The translations under genes and the position numbers were made by a program. Of a DNA stretch of 64,000 bases, positions 1 through 10,422 are shown in pieces. Origin of the DNA: Gracilibacillus timonensis. Lineage in GTDB: Bacteria; Bacillota; Bacilli; Bacillales; Amphibacillaceae. The notes below the pieces were generated by a model. The model was not told where the DNA came from. It made no database searches and saw only the letters and a program-made list of their open reading frames with translations. Within the stretch, counting starts at the first letter, position 1, and each line of letters starts with the position of its first letter. The stretch covers positions 310,001-374,000 of the forward strand of contig NZ_FLKH01000012.1 in the NCBI RefSeq assembly GCF_900086715.1. Reading direction: 5' to 3'.

Positions 1-192
1 ATGAAAAGTTGCTGTATTTGGAATCTTAGCTTAGCAGCGAAGAACGAAGTCCATCGCTTGTTTTTTTGAAATCAGTCAAGATAAATGCTATATACAACAC
101 GATGGATGTCAAACATTTGTCTTAAAATACGATTTCGATAAATGGTTTTGCAGGTAACAACATATCCTAAGGAAAGAAGGTGGTGAACAAGC

Positions 193-2367
193 TTGAAAAA
201 TAATAACATCAAAGAATATTGGCTGGCCTTTATAAAGAAAATCAAACCATATAAATGGATTGTCTTGATTGCTTCTTCCATGTTCCTGATTGCCTTGTTA
301 GGTTATTTGTTTATTGTATTCGGCGGACGATTTGTATTCGACGAAAAGGCTGTTATCTTACCAACAACCTCTCGCGTTGTCGCAGAAGATGGGACACTAT
401 TAGGTAAACTATATACGGAGAATAGAGATTACGCCACATTGGAACAAATACCTGATCATGTGGAAAAGGCCTTTCTGGCGGTAGAAGATCAAGATTTTTA
501 TCAACATGCAGGAATTTCACTGCCTGCCGTAGCACGGGCGGTTTATCGCGATGTGATCACCATGAGTAAAGCAGAAGGTGGCAGCACGATTACACAGCAA
601 TTAGCCAAGAACTTATTCCTGCAAAATGACAAGTCTTGGATGAGAAAAACCAAAGAAGTGATGGCTTCTGTTTATTTAGAACGGAATTATACGAAATCTG
701 ATATTTTAGAATTATATTTAAACGAGATTTATTTAGCACATGGCATTTACGGAATAGGAACAGCGGCTGATTACTTTTTCAACAAGCCAATTGCTGATTT
801 GACTATCGATGAAGGGGCGTTACTTGCAGCGATGGTGAAGGCGCCCAATAGCTATTCGCCGCATCATGATATCGAGGAGGCCAAACAGCGCAGAGATTTG
901 GTATTGCAGCAGCTGGCTAATGAAGGGGAAATTTCAACGGAAGAGCTTTTGGAATTACAGGCCAAGGAAATAAAAGTGGCAGACCAGCCGGAGGAACGGG
1001 AACCATGGCTGGATGATTATTTTGCCTATGTGTTAGAAGAAGCAGAACAAGCATATGATTTAAGTAGAGAGGCATTAAAGCGCGGAGGTTACACGATCGA
1101 AGTAAATATAGATCTAGAGATGCAGCAAGTGGCTTATCAGCAAATGCAGGATGATCAATTTTTCTCTGGATCAAATCAAAACATGTCGAGCAGTTTTGTA
1201 TTAATGGATCAAGAGACAGGGGCATTAAAGGTGTTGCTCGCAAATCGCTCCTTTCAGTTAGGGGATACCAATCATTTACTCACACCTAAACAGCCAGGAT
1301 CGGTAATCAAGCCTTTAGCTGTATATGGCCCAGCCTTGGAACAAGGAAGTTACCAGCCGTATGATCTTCTGCCTGATCGAGACATTGACTATGATGGTTA
1401 TCATGTTAATAATGCCGATGGACAATACCAAGGAGAAGTTACCATGTATCAAGCTTTGCTTCAGTCAAGAAATGCACCAGCTGTATGGTTATTGGATCAA
1501 ATTGGTATCGACTACAGTAAATCCAGCTTAGAAAAAATGGATATATCATTAGAAGACAATGGATTAGCGATGGCTTTAGGTGGCTTAAAAAAAGGCTTAA
1601 CACCGATTCAGATTACCGAGGCTTATCGCACGTTTATTCACCAGGGAGAATGGCAACAGTCAAAAAGTATTCAAAAGATTTATAAACAACAGGGCGAGGA
1701 ACTAAAGAGCAGTGAACAAAAGCGAGCGCAAGTATTTCAACCACAGAATGCCTGGAATATACTTCGAATGATGGAGGCGGTTATCACCGAAGGTACAGGA
1801 ACTGCCGGTGAATATAATAAAGCACTCGCGGGTAAAACGGGCTCTACCCAACATCCGGAAGTACCTGGAGAAGTGAAGGATGCTTGGTTTGCCGGGGTAA
1901 CACCTGATTATGTATCTGCTGCTTGGATCGGTTATGACAAGGCGACCGAGGATAACTATTTAACAACTGGTTCCGAAGCAGCTGTTCGCTTAACGAAAGC
2001 CATCCTGACAGAAATCGATAAACGCACTTCGTTGGCGGAAAGTTTCGAAGTGCCAGCAGATGTAGAAGACCTTCCTGAACCGATTGAAAACCTGCCAGTG
2101 ATTGATGACCTGCAGGTGAATCTGAAATTTGGTGGCTTTTCGATCATACAGGGGAATTTAAGCTGGACAACAGGTGACGATGACCGCATTGTCTATCGCA
2201 TTTATCAACGGGATGGTGAGGGTGATCAGCTGCTTGGTGAGATAGAAGGACAAGGCGATTACACGATTCAATTACTTTCTCTTATTCAGACAAAAGAATA
2301 TTATATTGTACCTTATAACCCATTAACGAAGCAGACTGGTGAACCGTCGAACATTGCAGGTTTTTAG
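193..2367 (+). CDS. pbpF: Bifunctional class A penicillin-binding protein, PbpF-like
   Basis: Polymerises glycan strands and cross-links peptidoglycan outside the membrane. One N-terminal membrane anchor lies at about residues 20-45. The glycosyltransferase domain shows EDQDFYQHAGIS and GGSTITQQLAKN. The transpeptidase domain shows SVIK (the SxxK serine), SRN and KTG in LAGKTGST. A C-terminal beta-rich tail of about 80 residues follows. The start is TTG behind an AAGGTGGTG ribosome site; no ATG fits as well. Position directly upstream of hemE-hemH-hemY matches the Bacillus pbpF locus, which supports PbpF over other class A proteins. 724 aa is normal for the family. Confidence 0.93.
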   Translation: MKNNNIKEYWLAFIKKIKPYKWIVLIASSMFLIALLGYLFIVFGGRFVFDEKAVILPTTSRVVAEDGTLLGKLYTENRDYATLEQIPDHVEKAFLAVEDQDFYQHAGISLPAVARAVYRDVITMSKAEGGSTITQQLAKNLFLQNDKSWMRKTKEVMASVYLERNYTKSDILELYLNEIYLAHGIYGIGTAADYFFNKPIADLTIDEGALLAAMVKAPNSYSPHHDIEEAKQRRDLVLQQLANEGEISTEELLELQAKEIKVADQPEEREPWLDDYFAYVLEEAEQAYDLSREALKRGGYTIEVNIDLEMQQVAYQQMQDDQFFSGSNQNMSSSFVLMDQETGALKVLLANRSFQLGDTNHLLTPKQPGSVIKPLAVYGPALEQGSYQPYDLLPDRDIDYDGYHVNNADGQYQGEVTMYQALLQSRNAPAVWLLDQIGIDYSKSSLEKMDISLEDNGLAMALGGLKKGLTPIQITEAYRTFIHQGEWQQSKSIQKIYKQQGEELKSSEQKRAQVFQPQNAWNILRMMEAVITEGTGTAGEYNKALAGKTGSTQHPEVPGEVKDAWFAGVTPDYVSAAWIGYDKATEDNYLTTGSEAAVRLTKAILTEIDKRTSLAESFEVPADVEDLPEPIENLPVIDDLQVNLKFGGFSIIQGNLSWTTGDDDRIVYRIYQRDGEGDQLLGEIEGQGDYTIQLLSLIQTKEYYIVPYNPLTKQTGEPSNIAGF

Positions 2368-2477
2368 TTTTAATAGACAACACTGATTCGTACAAATTAA
2401 TGAACATTTTAAAAAACACTATACAGAAACGCTCAAACCTTCTATAGTGAAATGGAAAGAAAAAAAGGGTGAAACGA

Positions 2478-3509
2478 ATGACGACATTTAATGATACGAT
2501 TTTAAAGGCGTTTCGTGGAGAAGCGACCGACTACACTCCTGTTTGGTATATGCGGCAGGCAGGGAGATCACAAAAAGAATATCGAAAATTAAAGGAAAAG
2601 TATTCCTTGTTTGAAATTACGCATCAGCCAGAACTCTGTGCTTATGTGACCAGGTTGCCCGTAGAGATGTATGATGTGGACGCTGCTGTACTTTATAAGG
2701 ATATTATGTCCCCACTACCGGCAATAGGTGTCGATGTGGAAATCAAATCAGGGATTGGACCTGTGATTGACCAGCCGATCCAATCATTGCGTGATATTGA
2801 GAAATTAGGAACGATTGATGCAGAAAGTGACGTGCCTTACGTTTTAGACACAATTCGTCTGTTAACCAAAGAACAGTTGAATGTGCCTTTAATAGGTTTC
2901 AGCGGCGCCCCTTTTACACTGGCTAGTTACATGATTGAAGGCGGTCCGTCGAAGAATTACCACAAAACGAAAGGCATGATGTATAGTGACGAAAAGGCAT
3001 GGTTTGCGTTAATGGATGTCTTGGCTGATATGACGATCAGCTATGTAAAGGCACAAGTTCATGCTGGTGCTCAGGCCATTCAAATTTTTGATTCATGGGT
3101 CGGGGCATTACATGCAGCCGATTATCGCAAGTATATCAAGCCGGTGATGCAGCGTATTTTTAGTGAATTACGTGAGCTCAAAGTTCCATTAATTATCTTT
3201 GGTGTAGGGGCGAGTCATTTAATCCACGAGTGGAATGAATTACCCGTTGATGTGATTGGTTTAGATTGGCGCTTGTCGATTAGTGAGGCTCGTCATCTAG
3301 GTATTACCAAGCCGCTACAAGGAAATTTGGATCCAGCCTTTTTGTTATCTGATTGGGAAATGGCAAAAGAAAAGGCGAAGCAGATTATTGATGAAGGAAA
3401 AGCACAACCAGCTCATATCTTTAACCTGGGCCACGGTGTTGTTCCTGAAGTGGATCCAGAACGTTTGAAGCAATTGACGGCTTTTATTCATGAATATTCA
3501 CAAAGATAA
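2478..3509 (+). CDS. hemE: Uroporphyrinogen decarboxylase HemE
   Basis: Decarboxylates uroporphyrinogen III to coproporphyrinogen III in the cytosol. The N-terminus carries the family signature [16 protein letters not shown], and [16 protein letters not shown] and [14 protein letters not shown] are also present. An in-frame GTG lies 9 bases upstream, but AGGGTG sits 6 bases before this ATG, so the ATG is preferred (343 aa, usual length). First gene of hemE-hemH-hemY. The 110-base gap after pbpF contains an inverted repeat CACTATA/TATAGTG (2417-2449) with no T-run. Confidence 0.97.
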   Translation: MTTFNDTILKAFRGEATDYTPVWYMRQAGRSQKEYRKLKEKYSLFEITHQPELCAYVTRLPVEMYDVDAAVLYKDIMSPLPAIGVDVEIKSGIGPVIDQPIQSLRDIEKLGTIDAESDVPYVLDTIRLLTKEQLNVPLIGFSGAPFTLASYMIEGGPSKNYHKTKGMMYSDEKAWFALMDVLADMTISYVKAQVHAGAQAIQIFDSWVGALHAADYRKYIKPVMQRIFSELRELKVPLIIFGVGASHLIHEWNELPVDVIGLDWRLSISEARHLGITKPLQGNLDPAFLLSDWEMAKEKAKQIIDEGKAQPAHIFNLGHGVVPEVDPERLKQLTAFIHEYSQR

Positions 3510-3642
3510 AGGGAAATAGATATAGCAAGACTATGCTAGTTCACCTTAAGCGTTGATGGAATAAACAATAAAATAGCGACAACAGTGACAATACATGATA
3601 AAAAGCATCTTAATGAATTTAGTAAGAAAGGAATGTTTCTTT

Positions 3643-4578
3643 ATGGCAAAGAAAAAAGTAGGATTATTGGTGATGGCTTATGGCACACCTTATCAAGAAG
3701 CGGATATTGAACGATATTATACCGATATTCGCCATGGTCGTAAGCCGACGCAGGAGATGCTCGATGATTTAACGGAGCGATATCGAGCGATTGGCGGAAT
3801 TTCTCCGCTTGCTCGAATTACGCGAGAACAAGCGAAGGCCATTGAACAATACGCCAATCAGATGCAAGATGAAGTAGAGTTCGTTCATTATTTGGGCTTA
3901 AAACATATTGAACCGTTTGTGGAAGACGCCGTTGAGCAAATGGCTAAGGATGGTATCACGGAGGCGGTTTCGCTTGTATTAGCACCACATTATTCTACTT
4001 TTAGTGTCAAATCTTATAATGACCGAGCTCAGGAAGAAGCTAAGAAACACCATATTACGATCGAATCGATTGAGAGCTGGTATCTGGCAGATGGATTCAT
4101 TGGCTACTGGGCAGATGTGATTAAACAAGAATATCAAAAGATTGAGGACAAGGATCGGGCTGTACTGATTGTATCCGCACATAGCTTACCAGAGAAAATT
4201 TTGCAAGATGGTGATCCTTATCCAAAACAATTGGAAGCGACAGCTGCACGCATTCAACAAGAGACAGGTATTGAACATGTAGAAATCGGCTGGCAAAGTG
4301 AAGGAAATACCCCAGATCCATGGTTGGGACCTGATGTTCAGGATTTAACAAGAGATTTATATGAGCAGAAAGGATATCGCTCTTTTATTTATGCTCCAGT
4401 TGGTTTTGTTGCCGACCACTTAGAAGTTCTTTATGATAATGACTATGAGTGTAAGAAGGTCTGTGATGATATCGGAGCTGCTTACTATCGTCCACCGATG
4501 CCCAATACCGCACCAGCATTTATTGATACGCTCGCTGAAATAGTCGTGTCTAAATCCAAAAGTGTTGCTACCTCATGA
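3643..4578 (+). CDS. hemH: Coproporphyrin III ferrochelatase HemH/CpfC
   Basis: Inserts ferrous iron into coproporphyrin III in the Gram-positive coproporphyrin-dependent haem pathway. The metal-binding histidine is in [10 protein letters not shown] and the conserved glutamate is in [10 protein letters not shown]. The start [17 protein letters not shown] has AGAAAGGA upstream; a longer reading from 3595 adds residues not found in the family. 311 aa, typical for Bacillus HemH. It overlaps hemY by four bases (ATGA), implying translational coupling. Confidence 0.96.
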   Translation: MAKKKVGLLVMAYGTPYQEADIERYYTDIRHGRKPTQEMLDDLTERYRAIGGISPLARITREQAKAIEQYANQMQDEVEFVHYLGLKHIEPFVEDAVEQMAKDGITEAVSLVLAPHYSTFSVKSYNDRAQEEAKKHHITIESIESWYLADGFIGYWADVIKQEYQKIEDKDRAVLIVSAHSLPEKILQDGDPYPKQLEATAARIQQETGIEHVEIGWQSEGNTPDPWLGPDVQDLTRDLYEQKGYRSFIYAPVGFVADHLEVLYDNDYECKKVCDDIGAAYYRPPMPNTAPAFIDTLAEIVVSKSKSVATS

Positions 4579-5990
4579 AAAAAATTACGATTATAGGCGG
4601 CGGAATAACTGGTTTAACGGCTGCTTACTATCTGGAGAAACAAATCAAAGAGGCACGACTAGACTATCGAGTGGAGCTATTGGAAGCGAACCAAAAATTG
4701 GGCGGTAAGATTCAAACCGAACATCGGGAAGGTTTTACAATTGAACGAGGACCGGATTCCTTTTTAATTCGAAAACAATCGGCGGAAAGACTGGCACGTG
4801 ATGTAGGAATAGGAGATAAACTTGTGAAGAATGGAACAGGAAAATCCTATATATTAGTGGGGGATAAGCTACATAGTATGCCTCAAGGGTCGCATATGGG
4901 CATACCAACACAGGTTAGGCCTTTCCTCCAATCGAGTCTGTTTAGCATGACAGGGAAATTACGGGCTTGTATGGATTTCGTCTTACCAAAAGGAGAAGCA
5001 GCAGCAGATCAATCGTTAGGAAAATTCTTTCGCCGTCGTCTTGGTGATGAAGCAGTGGAGAATTTGATTGAGCCATTGTTATCAGGGATTTATGCTGGGG
5101 ATATTGACGATTTAAGCTTAATGGCTACTTTTCCAAATTTCTATCAGTTGGAACAAGAATATGGTAGTTTAATGAAAGGGTTGCGTAAGACGTTACCAGC
5201 ACCATCCTCGACTCCTGGGAAAAAAGAAAGCAAATTCTACAGTATTCAAGGTGGATTAGAGACGTTTGTGCAGGCGATAGAGGCACAACTTTCCGAGGGT
5301 ACTGTTCAAACGGGAAGCACCGTGGAAAGTATTGAGAGACAAGGGGAAGCCTATCAATTGCATATGAAAAAAGGTCCTGACAAGACATCTGATATTGTCC
5401 TGATCGCTACTCCTTATCCGGTGATGAAAAAAGTATTAAAGTCGTTTGATTTTGCGGATGAATTAACCAATATAAAAGCAACCTCTGTCGCTAATGTAGC
5501 CTTGGCTTTTGATCATTCTGCCATTAAAGAAGATATTGATGGTACGGGATTTGTCGTATCTCGAAATAGTAATTACCGTATCACGGCTTGTACATGGACG
5601 CATAAAAAATGGCCGGGAAACGTCGCTCCAGAAGGTAAGGCTTTGCTGCGCTGTTATGTTGGACGACCTGGTGATGAAGATATTGTTGATTTATCGGATG
5701 AGGCATTGGAAGAGATCGTTTTACATGATTTGAATAAGATTATGAATATCGAAGGGCAGCCGTTGTTTTCCATCGTATCACGCTGGAATGACGCGATGCC
5801 GCAATATGGTATTAACCATAAACAAATGGTCGAAGAACTAGAAGACCATTTGGCAGCGGATCTTCCTGGCGTGTTTGTAGCTGGAAGTCCCTATAGAGGA
5901 ATTGGACTCCCTGATTGTATAGACCAAGGAGAAGCTGCTGTACAGGATATCTTAGATTTTATGGCAACGGAGACAAAAGGAATTATCTAG
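4575..5990 (+). CDS. hemY: Coproporphyrinogen III oxidase, FAD-dependent (HemY/CgoX)
   Basis: Oxidises coproporphyrinogen III to coproporphyrin III, supplying HemH. The N-terminus has an FAD-binding Rossmann motif, [16 protein letters not shown], followed by the GGKIQTE region. The C-terminal FAD segment reads [20 protein letters not shown]. 471 aa matches Bacillus HemY. It starts inside the hemH stop codon and is followed 25 bases later by an intrinsic terminator that closes the operon. Confidence 0.96.
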   Translation: MKKITIIGGGITGLTAAYYLEKQIKEARLDYRVELLEANQKLGGKIQTEHREGFTIERGPDSFLIRKQSAERLARDVGIGDKLVKNGTGKSYILVGDKLHSMPQGSHMGIPTQVRPFLQSSLFSMTGKLRACMDFVLPKGEAAADQSLGKFFRRRLGDEAVENLIEPLLSGIYAGDIDDLSLMATFPNFYQLEQEYGSLMKGLRKTLPAPSSTPGKKESKFYSIQGGLETFVQAIEAQLSEGTVQTGSTVESIERQGEAYQLHMKKGPDKTSDIVLIATPYPVMKKVLKSFDFADELTNIKATSVANVALAFDHSAIKEDIDGTGFVVSRNSNYRITACTWTHKKWPGNVAPEGKALLRCYVGRPGDEDIVDLSDEALEEIVLHDLNKIMNIEGQPLFSIVSRWNDAMPQYGINHKQMVEELEDHLAADLPGVFVAGSPYRGIGLPDCIDQGEAAVQDILDFMATETKGII

Positions 5991-6015
5991 CAAATTTATA
6001 TCGATAAAATACAGA

Positions 6016-6046
6016 AAAGGGCGGGGAAGTATCCGCTCTTTTTTTA
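6016..6046 (+). terminator. Intrinsic terminator of the hemEHY operon
   Basis: AAAGGGCGG pairs with CCGCTCTTT (9 bp, one G-U) around an 8-base loop and runs into seven T. Confidence 0.85.
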
Positions 6047-6053
6047 TAAGCAA

Positions 6054-6134
6054 GGAAAGCATAAAATCCTTGGAATGATAGGTCTTGGAATGATTCTGAC
6101 CTTGAACGAATGGTGGTACCGATAAGATAGATTA
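6054..6134. repeat. Intergenic repeat unit of about 80 bp, copy A
   Basis: Begins just after the hemY terminator and ends with GATAAGATAGATTA. A closely matching copy lies at 46255-46334 and a diverged one at 46384-46464. Copies A and B share the segment around GATTCTGACCTTGAA and GAATGGTGGTACCGATAAG almost base for base. Two of the three copies begin within about 10 bases of an intrinsic terminator. No coding potential. Confidence 0.75.
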
Positions 6135-6665
6135 TGTAAAGTATCTAGTTCCATTATTCCATGTGGTAAAGTTGATTGTTTGTCAGTGCTAGATGGCGCT
6201 CCGAAAATAGGTTCCTCTGGGTAGTAGCACTACAATCGAATGACTGCTAGGATGTAGGATTCTAGGCACCATCATCATGCTAGATAAACTTGTTCAGAGA
6301 ATGATTCGATCATACATTATGGTTTTTATAAATGAAAGAATTATTTTGTAGCGTGATCCATGACATATCCGAAAAATAAGTTGACGATTTTCTCCTTTTG
6401 CTACAATACTGTCTAGGCACCTAGAACCCTTCATTCTAGCAGTAACAACCATTGTTGTACTTTTACTTAGCGGAGGGAATATGCGGAGACTCCTATGGGA
6501 CCAGGACGAGCTGAAGATCCACTAAAAAGTGCTCTTCTTTTTAGTTAGCTGAAGCCGGCCCCATGGAAAGCGTAGCATATTCCCGCAGCGCTTGCTTTGC
6601 ACAGATAAAACGATCAAACTCACCACTAGAGAAAGCAAACTACTTTACATAATCTATCTTATCGG
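6119..6665. repeat. 547-bp non-coding element with 25-bp perfect terminal inverted repeats (MITE-like)
   Basis: The left end (6119-6143, starting CCGATAAGATAGATTA) is the exact reverse complement of the right end (6641-6665, ending CTATCTTATCGG). Inside are an imperfect inverted pair (about 6239-6269 with 6415-6446, built on ACTGCTAG and TTCTAGG) and a long hairpin repeat at 6471-6590. No open frame looks like a gene. At 46320-46339 the same flanks meet directly as a 20-base hairpin, so the interior of about 525 bp is absent there. This resembles a non-autonomous mobile element; no direct target duplication could be assigned. Confidence 0.65.
6471..6590. repeat. Long stem-loop intergenic repeat inside the 547-bp element
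   Basis: GGGAATATGC (6475-6484) pairs exactly with GCATATTCCC (6575-6584). An inner hairpin ACTAAAAAG/CTTTTTAGT lies at about 6521-6546. From memory, repeats of this general layout (CGGAGG near one end, CCCGCAGCGC at the other) recur in Bacillaceae intergenic DNA; I give no family name. Confidence 0.6.
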
Positions 6666-7221
6666 CAGTTCAGTGGCTACTTTGAGTGGTCGGTAAAGCG
6701 CCGGGCGGGGGTTGCTCGGATTTTCTTAGGTGAATATAGCTTTCCAGTGATAATGTTCTTAGAGATATGGAAACGTGTGAGACCATCTACTTTTATTATA
6801 AGATAAAAGGGATCAATGGTTGAAGCCTGGGACGTGATCATGAAAAGAGAATTGCCTCTCATGGCAACACAAAAAAGCAGCTAATAAATAGCTGCAGATG
6901 CGTGTCTTTCACCTATACCTCTTATGGATTGGATGGGAATGTACATCATCCTAGTGATGGGCAGGATAAAATGGGATGAAGACATCAAGGTATAAGGCAA
7001 AAGACAACACAAGTTAGCGGCAAATCATAGTAGCAACATCGCTATGATTATCATCCGCACAATGACACCATTTGACATGCAATCTATCAAACTGTGTTTT
7101 TTATTGTATTATAACAAAATGAAAAAATCAAACGTTTGTATTAGTACAATTTCAAATAAATTGAGTTATGATTCTACATCTTTTATACTAAATAAAGAAG
7201 GAATCGAAAGGAGATACTTAA
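6666..7221. other. Gene-free stretch upstream of lplJ
   Basis: I see no supported gene. The start continues the repeat sequence shared with 46340-46370 (TACTTTGAGTG). A small hairpin GCAGCTA/TAGCTGC lies at about 6878-6896. The last 150 bases are AT-rich and presumably hold the lplJ promoter. Short frames at 6677-6862 (minus) and 7044-7235 (plus) have no ribosome site or recognisable product. Confidence 0.5.
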
Positions 7222-8217
7222 ATGAAATTTATTGATAATAAAGGAATTACCGATCCACAAGTTAATTTGGCTATAGAAGAATATGTGTTGAAGCATTTCG
7301 GTGAAGAGGATACGTATTTATTATTTTACATAAACGGTCCATCCATCATTATTGGGAAAAATCAAAACACGATTGAAGAAATTAACACCGATTATGTAGA
7401 AGCAGAAGGAATCAAAGTAGTGCGGCGTTTGTCTGGCGGTGGCGCAGTTTATCATGATGAAGGTAACTTAAATTTTAGTTTTATTACAAAAGACGACGGA
7501 GACAGCTTCCAAAATTTCGCCAAGTTTACTGAACCAGTGGTGGATGCTCTGCGTCAGCTTGGTGTCCCAGCGGAATTAAAAGGTCGTAATGACTTGGTCG
7601 CAGACGGTCGTAAAATTTCCGGAAATGCTCAATTTACCACGAAAGGACGTATGTTCAGTCATGGCACCTTGATGTATGATTCAGAAATAGAAAATGTGGT
7701 ACGTTCCCTTAATGTCAAAACAGAAAAAATAAAATCAAAAGGGATTAAATCGATTCGCAGTCGGGTCGCCAATATCTCGGAATTTGTCGATGAAAAAATA
7801 TCGGTGAAAGAGCTAAAAGAGCATATTTTACGATATATCTTTGAAGTGGAAAGCCTTGAAGAGGTCCCTCAATATGTATTGACAGAAGAAGATTGGGCTA
7901 ATATCTATCAATTGTCGGAAGAGCGTTATCAAAAGTGGGAATGGAATTATGGTAAATCACCTGCCTTTAACCTGCAGCGCTCCCATAAATTCGATGGTGG
8001 TCTGGTCGATCTTCGCTTAGATGTTCAGAAAGGCATGATTGAGCAATGTACGATTTATGGTGATTTCTTTGGTGTTGGCGATGTGAAGGAGTTAGAATCG
8101 TTATTACAAGGAGTTCGTTATGAGCGTCAGGCGATTTCCGAGGCCGTTAAAGATATTGATATTTCTCATTATTTAGGTAAAATAAGTGAAGAAGAGTTTT
8201 TAAGTTTGATTTATTAG
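7222..8217 (+). CDS. lplJ: Lipoate-protein ligase LplJ
   Basis: Activates free lipoate with ATP and attaches it to E2 and GcvH lipoyl domains. Family motifs include VVRRLSGGGAVYHDEGNLNF, the catalytic-lysine region DGRKISGNAQF and the GTLMYDS segment, followed by a C-terminal accessory domain. 331 aa matches B. subtilis LplJ. AAAGGAGA precedes the ATG. It stands alone between gene-free DNA and a hairpin at 8225. Confidence 0.94.
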   Translation: MKFIDNKGITDPQVNLAIEEYVLKHFGEEDTYLLFYINGPSIIIGKNQNTIEEINTDYVEAEGIKVVRRLSGGGAVYHDEGNLNFSFITKDDGDSFQNFAKFTEPVVDALRQLGVPAELKGRNDLVADGRKISGNAQFTTKGRMFSHGTLMYDSEIENVVRSLNVKTEKIKSKGIKSIRSRVANISEFVDEKISVKELKEHILRYIFEVESLEEVPQYVLTEEDWANIYQLSEERYQKWEWNYGKSPAFNLQRSHKFDGGLVDLRLDVQKGMIEQCTIYGDFFGVGDVKELESLLQGVRYERQAISEAVKDIDISHYLGKISEEEFLSLIY

Positions 8218-8224
8218 AAGGAAT

Positions 8225-8253
8225 GGCCTCTTATCTTTGTTCGATAAGGGGCT
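8225..8253 (+). terminator. Probable terminator after lplJ
   Basis: CCTCTTATC pairs with GATAAGGGG (one G-U) around a 7-base loop. The T-run is weak. Confidence 0.5.
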
Positions 8254-8293
8254 ATTGTTAATTTGCTCAAAATAAAGGTGCAGGAGACGTTTG

Positions 8294-9463
8294 ATGAAAA
8301 AAATCATACTTGCTTACACGGTTTATGTCCTCCTTATTTTTGGTTATTTTTATTTCTTTTATCCGTTAGATTCCTTTGGGGACACTCGTTATGGTGCATT
8401 GGCCCATGCTTTTTTCTTTGCCATGTGGCCGCTGCAGCTCTTGTTGTTATATGTGTTGCAAACGAAAACAAAGATACTGCAAAGGCTGGACGACATGCCC
8501 TCTTTGTTCAGAAAAGCAATCCTCTTTACGACATTGTTAATGGTTTTGGATTACCTGCTCCATTTTCCTTTTCGCCTGGTGTGGTATTGGATTGGGATTC
8601 ATGAAGGGGTACGAACGCAAACGATTTGGTCTTGGTTAACCGACAGTATATTAAATAGCCTGCTTTTTTGGTTTGCTCTCTCGCTGATTGTATGCGTGGT
8701 GCAGTGGATCATCAAGAAATGGCCGGCGTGGTGGGGAATGATCGTATGGGTATTGGCGATACCAGTGGTGCTTTTTATTACGTTTATCCAGCCGATTTGG
8801 ATTGACCCGTTATTTGATGATTTTTCTCCATTGGAACAGGGAGAACTACGCATGGAAATAGAGGAATTATTGACGGAAGCGGACATCGCGGATGCGACCC
8901 TGTTAGTCGTCAACAAAAGCGAGAAAGTTTCTACCTATAATGCCTACGTGAATGGCATTTTTGACCATATGCGGATTGTCCTATGGGATACGACAGTAGC
9001 CGGTATGGAAACAGATGAGGTGCTTTATATTATGGCGCATGAGATTGCCCATTATTTATTCCATCATGTCTATTGGGGAGTAGGTTTATATTTGCTAGGC
9101 AGTCTGCTTATCTTACTCGCTTTGCAGCAATGGACTAAAAGGTGGCGAAAGACTTATACAATACCTGCCCTGGCCCGGCTTTTGACGATAACAGTTGTGA
9201 TCTTGATGCTTGCCGGACCGATCGAGTTATCGGTTTCACGATTAATGGAAAAACAGGCAGACGCTTATGCGATTGAGCATACCGATAATCTGGAGCCTGC
9301 CTTGGCCAGTTACCAGCAGATGGCCGAACAGTCAAAGGCGGATATTCAGCCTGCTGAATGGATTGCGTTCTTTCGATCGAGCCACCCTTCCTTAGCGGAT
9401 CGGATGGAAAGCGTACGAGAAGAAATGGATCAACGTGAAACAAAACAGAATAATGATTCGTAA
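8294..9463 (+). CDS. M48 family membrane zinc metallopeptidase
   Basis: Predicted integral-membrane zinc peptidase (HtpX/CAAX-protease-like). The zinc site is HEIAH within [15 protein letters not shown] near residue 254. A downstream glutamate probably acts as third ligand in the segment [12 protein letters not shown]. Hydrophobic segments occur near residues 3-25, 38-58, 75-98, 118-140, 148-170 and 258-315. AGGAG sits 7 bases before this ATG; a TTG three bases upstream is less likely. The coiled-coil gene follows after 20 bases, so the two are probably co-transcribed. The substrate is unknown. Confidence 0.85.
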   Translation: MKKIILAYTVYVLLIFGYFYFFYPLDSFGDTRYGALAHAFFFAMWPLQLLLLYVLQTKTKILQRLDDMPSLFRKAILFTTLLMVLDYLLHFPFRLVWYWIGIHEGVRTQTIWSWLTDSILNSLLFWFALSLIVCVVQWIIKKWPAWWGMIVWVLAIPVVLFITFIQPIWIDPLFDDFSPLEQGELRMEIEELLTEADIADATLLVVNKSEKVSTYNAYVNGIFDHMRIVLWDTTVAGMETDEVLYIMAHEIAHYLFHHVYWGVGLYLLGSLLILLALQQWTKRWRKTYTIPALARLLTITVVILMLAGPIELSVSRLMEKQADAYAIEHTDNLEPALASYQQMAEQSKADIQPAEWIAFFRSSHPSLADRMESVREEMDQRETKQNNDS

Positions 9464-9483
9464 CAAAGAGAGAGGTGATGAAT

Positions 9484-10422
9484 ATGGATACACTTTATCA
9501 AAAAATAACGAAGGCACAGCAAGACAAACGAAAGCTGCAGCGGCTCCAGCAAGAACAAAAAAATCTCACGATTGAGTTAGATTCTTTGGAACAGCAACAA
9601 GCAGATTATCATGCCAAACTCCAAGAAGAGAAAGTAGATGTGGAGAAACTAGAATCCGTGAGCTTGACCAATCTATTTTATACATTGATTGGTCAAAAGG
9701 AAGATAAATTGGATCAAGAGAAGCAAGATGTTACCAAGGTTCAACTACAGTATCAAGAGGCGCGGGAGTCAGTTGCCGATTTGAAAGAGGATAGGCATCA
9801 TGTGCAAAGCAAGATTTCGGAGCTAGGCGAGCCGGATTTGCGCTATCAGCAATTGTTAGATGAAAGATATCAGCATTTACTGGATATGGGCCATGAGACA
9901 GGTCAACAGGCCTTAACTATTTTGGAGAAACTGGGAGATATGAAGGATGAGCAAACGGAAATAGCGGAAGCCGTGGACGCAGGTATGAAGGTAAGGGAAA
10001 AGCTTGCAGAGACGCAGGAGGCCTTATCTAAGGCAAAGAATTGGGGAGCGGCCGATATGATTGGAGGCGGCCCCTTTACCACAGCGATAAAGCATGGTCA
10101 TATCGATGATGCCAAGCAAGCTTCGCATGATGCACAGCGTTTGCTGCGGAAATTTTCTTATGAATTAAATGATATCGGGCAAAGCTTTCAAGCAGATATG
10201 AATATCTCAGGTGGGCTCACTTTTGCCGATTATTTTCTCGATGGATTAATTGTCGACTGGTTTGTGCAAGATAAAATTAATCAGTCAGCAGAACAGGTGG
10301 ATGAAATGCATGGTCAAGTAGAGCGTACCTTGGTCCAGTTGGAGGAATTAAATCGAGAAATCAATCAGACGATCGCCGATGCGGATAAACAGTGGGAAGA
10401 GCTTGTGATTCATGCCCATTAA
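9484..10422 (+). CDS. Coiled-coil protein of unknown function
   Basis: 312 aa, rich in Gln, Glu, Lys and Leu. Heptad-like coiled coil runs through residues 1-110 and again over about 270-305. The central region (about 170-240) is less charged and contains AADMIGGGPFTTAIKHGHID. No signal peptide or membrane segment. AGGTG lies 6 bases before the chosen ATG. It sits right behind the M48 gene and converges on a minus-strand gene with a 4-base overlap. Similar proteins occur in Bacillales, but I know no function. Confidence 0.75.
   Translation: MDTLYQKITKAQQDKRKLQRLQQEQKNLTIELDSLEQQQADYHAKLQEEKVDVEKLESVSLTNLFYTLIGQKEDKLDQEKQDVTKVQLQYQEARESVADLKEDRHHVQSKISELGEPDLRYQQLLDERYQHLLDMGHETGQQALTILEKLGDMKDEQTEIAEAVDAGMKVREKLAETQEALSKAKNWGAADMIGGGPFTTAIKHGHIDDAKQASHDAQRLLRKFSYELNDIGQSFQADMNISGGLTFADYFLDGLIVDWFVQDKINQSAEQVDEMHGQVERTLVQLEELNREINQTIADADKQWEELVIHAH

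Noticed and set aside
6677-6862. Minus-strand frame in the gene-free region after hemY
   Set aside because: No Shine-Dalgarno site and it runs through repeat-derived sequence.
7044-7235. 63-codon frame just upstream of lplJ
   Set aside because: It overlaps the lplJ start and ribosome site and has no site of its own.
8263-8604. 113-codon frame over the start of the M48 gene
   Set aside because: Out-of-frame shadow; the M48 frame has the ribosome site and the family motifs.
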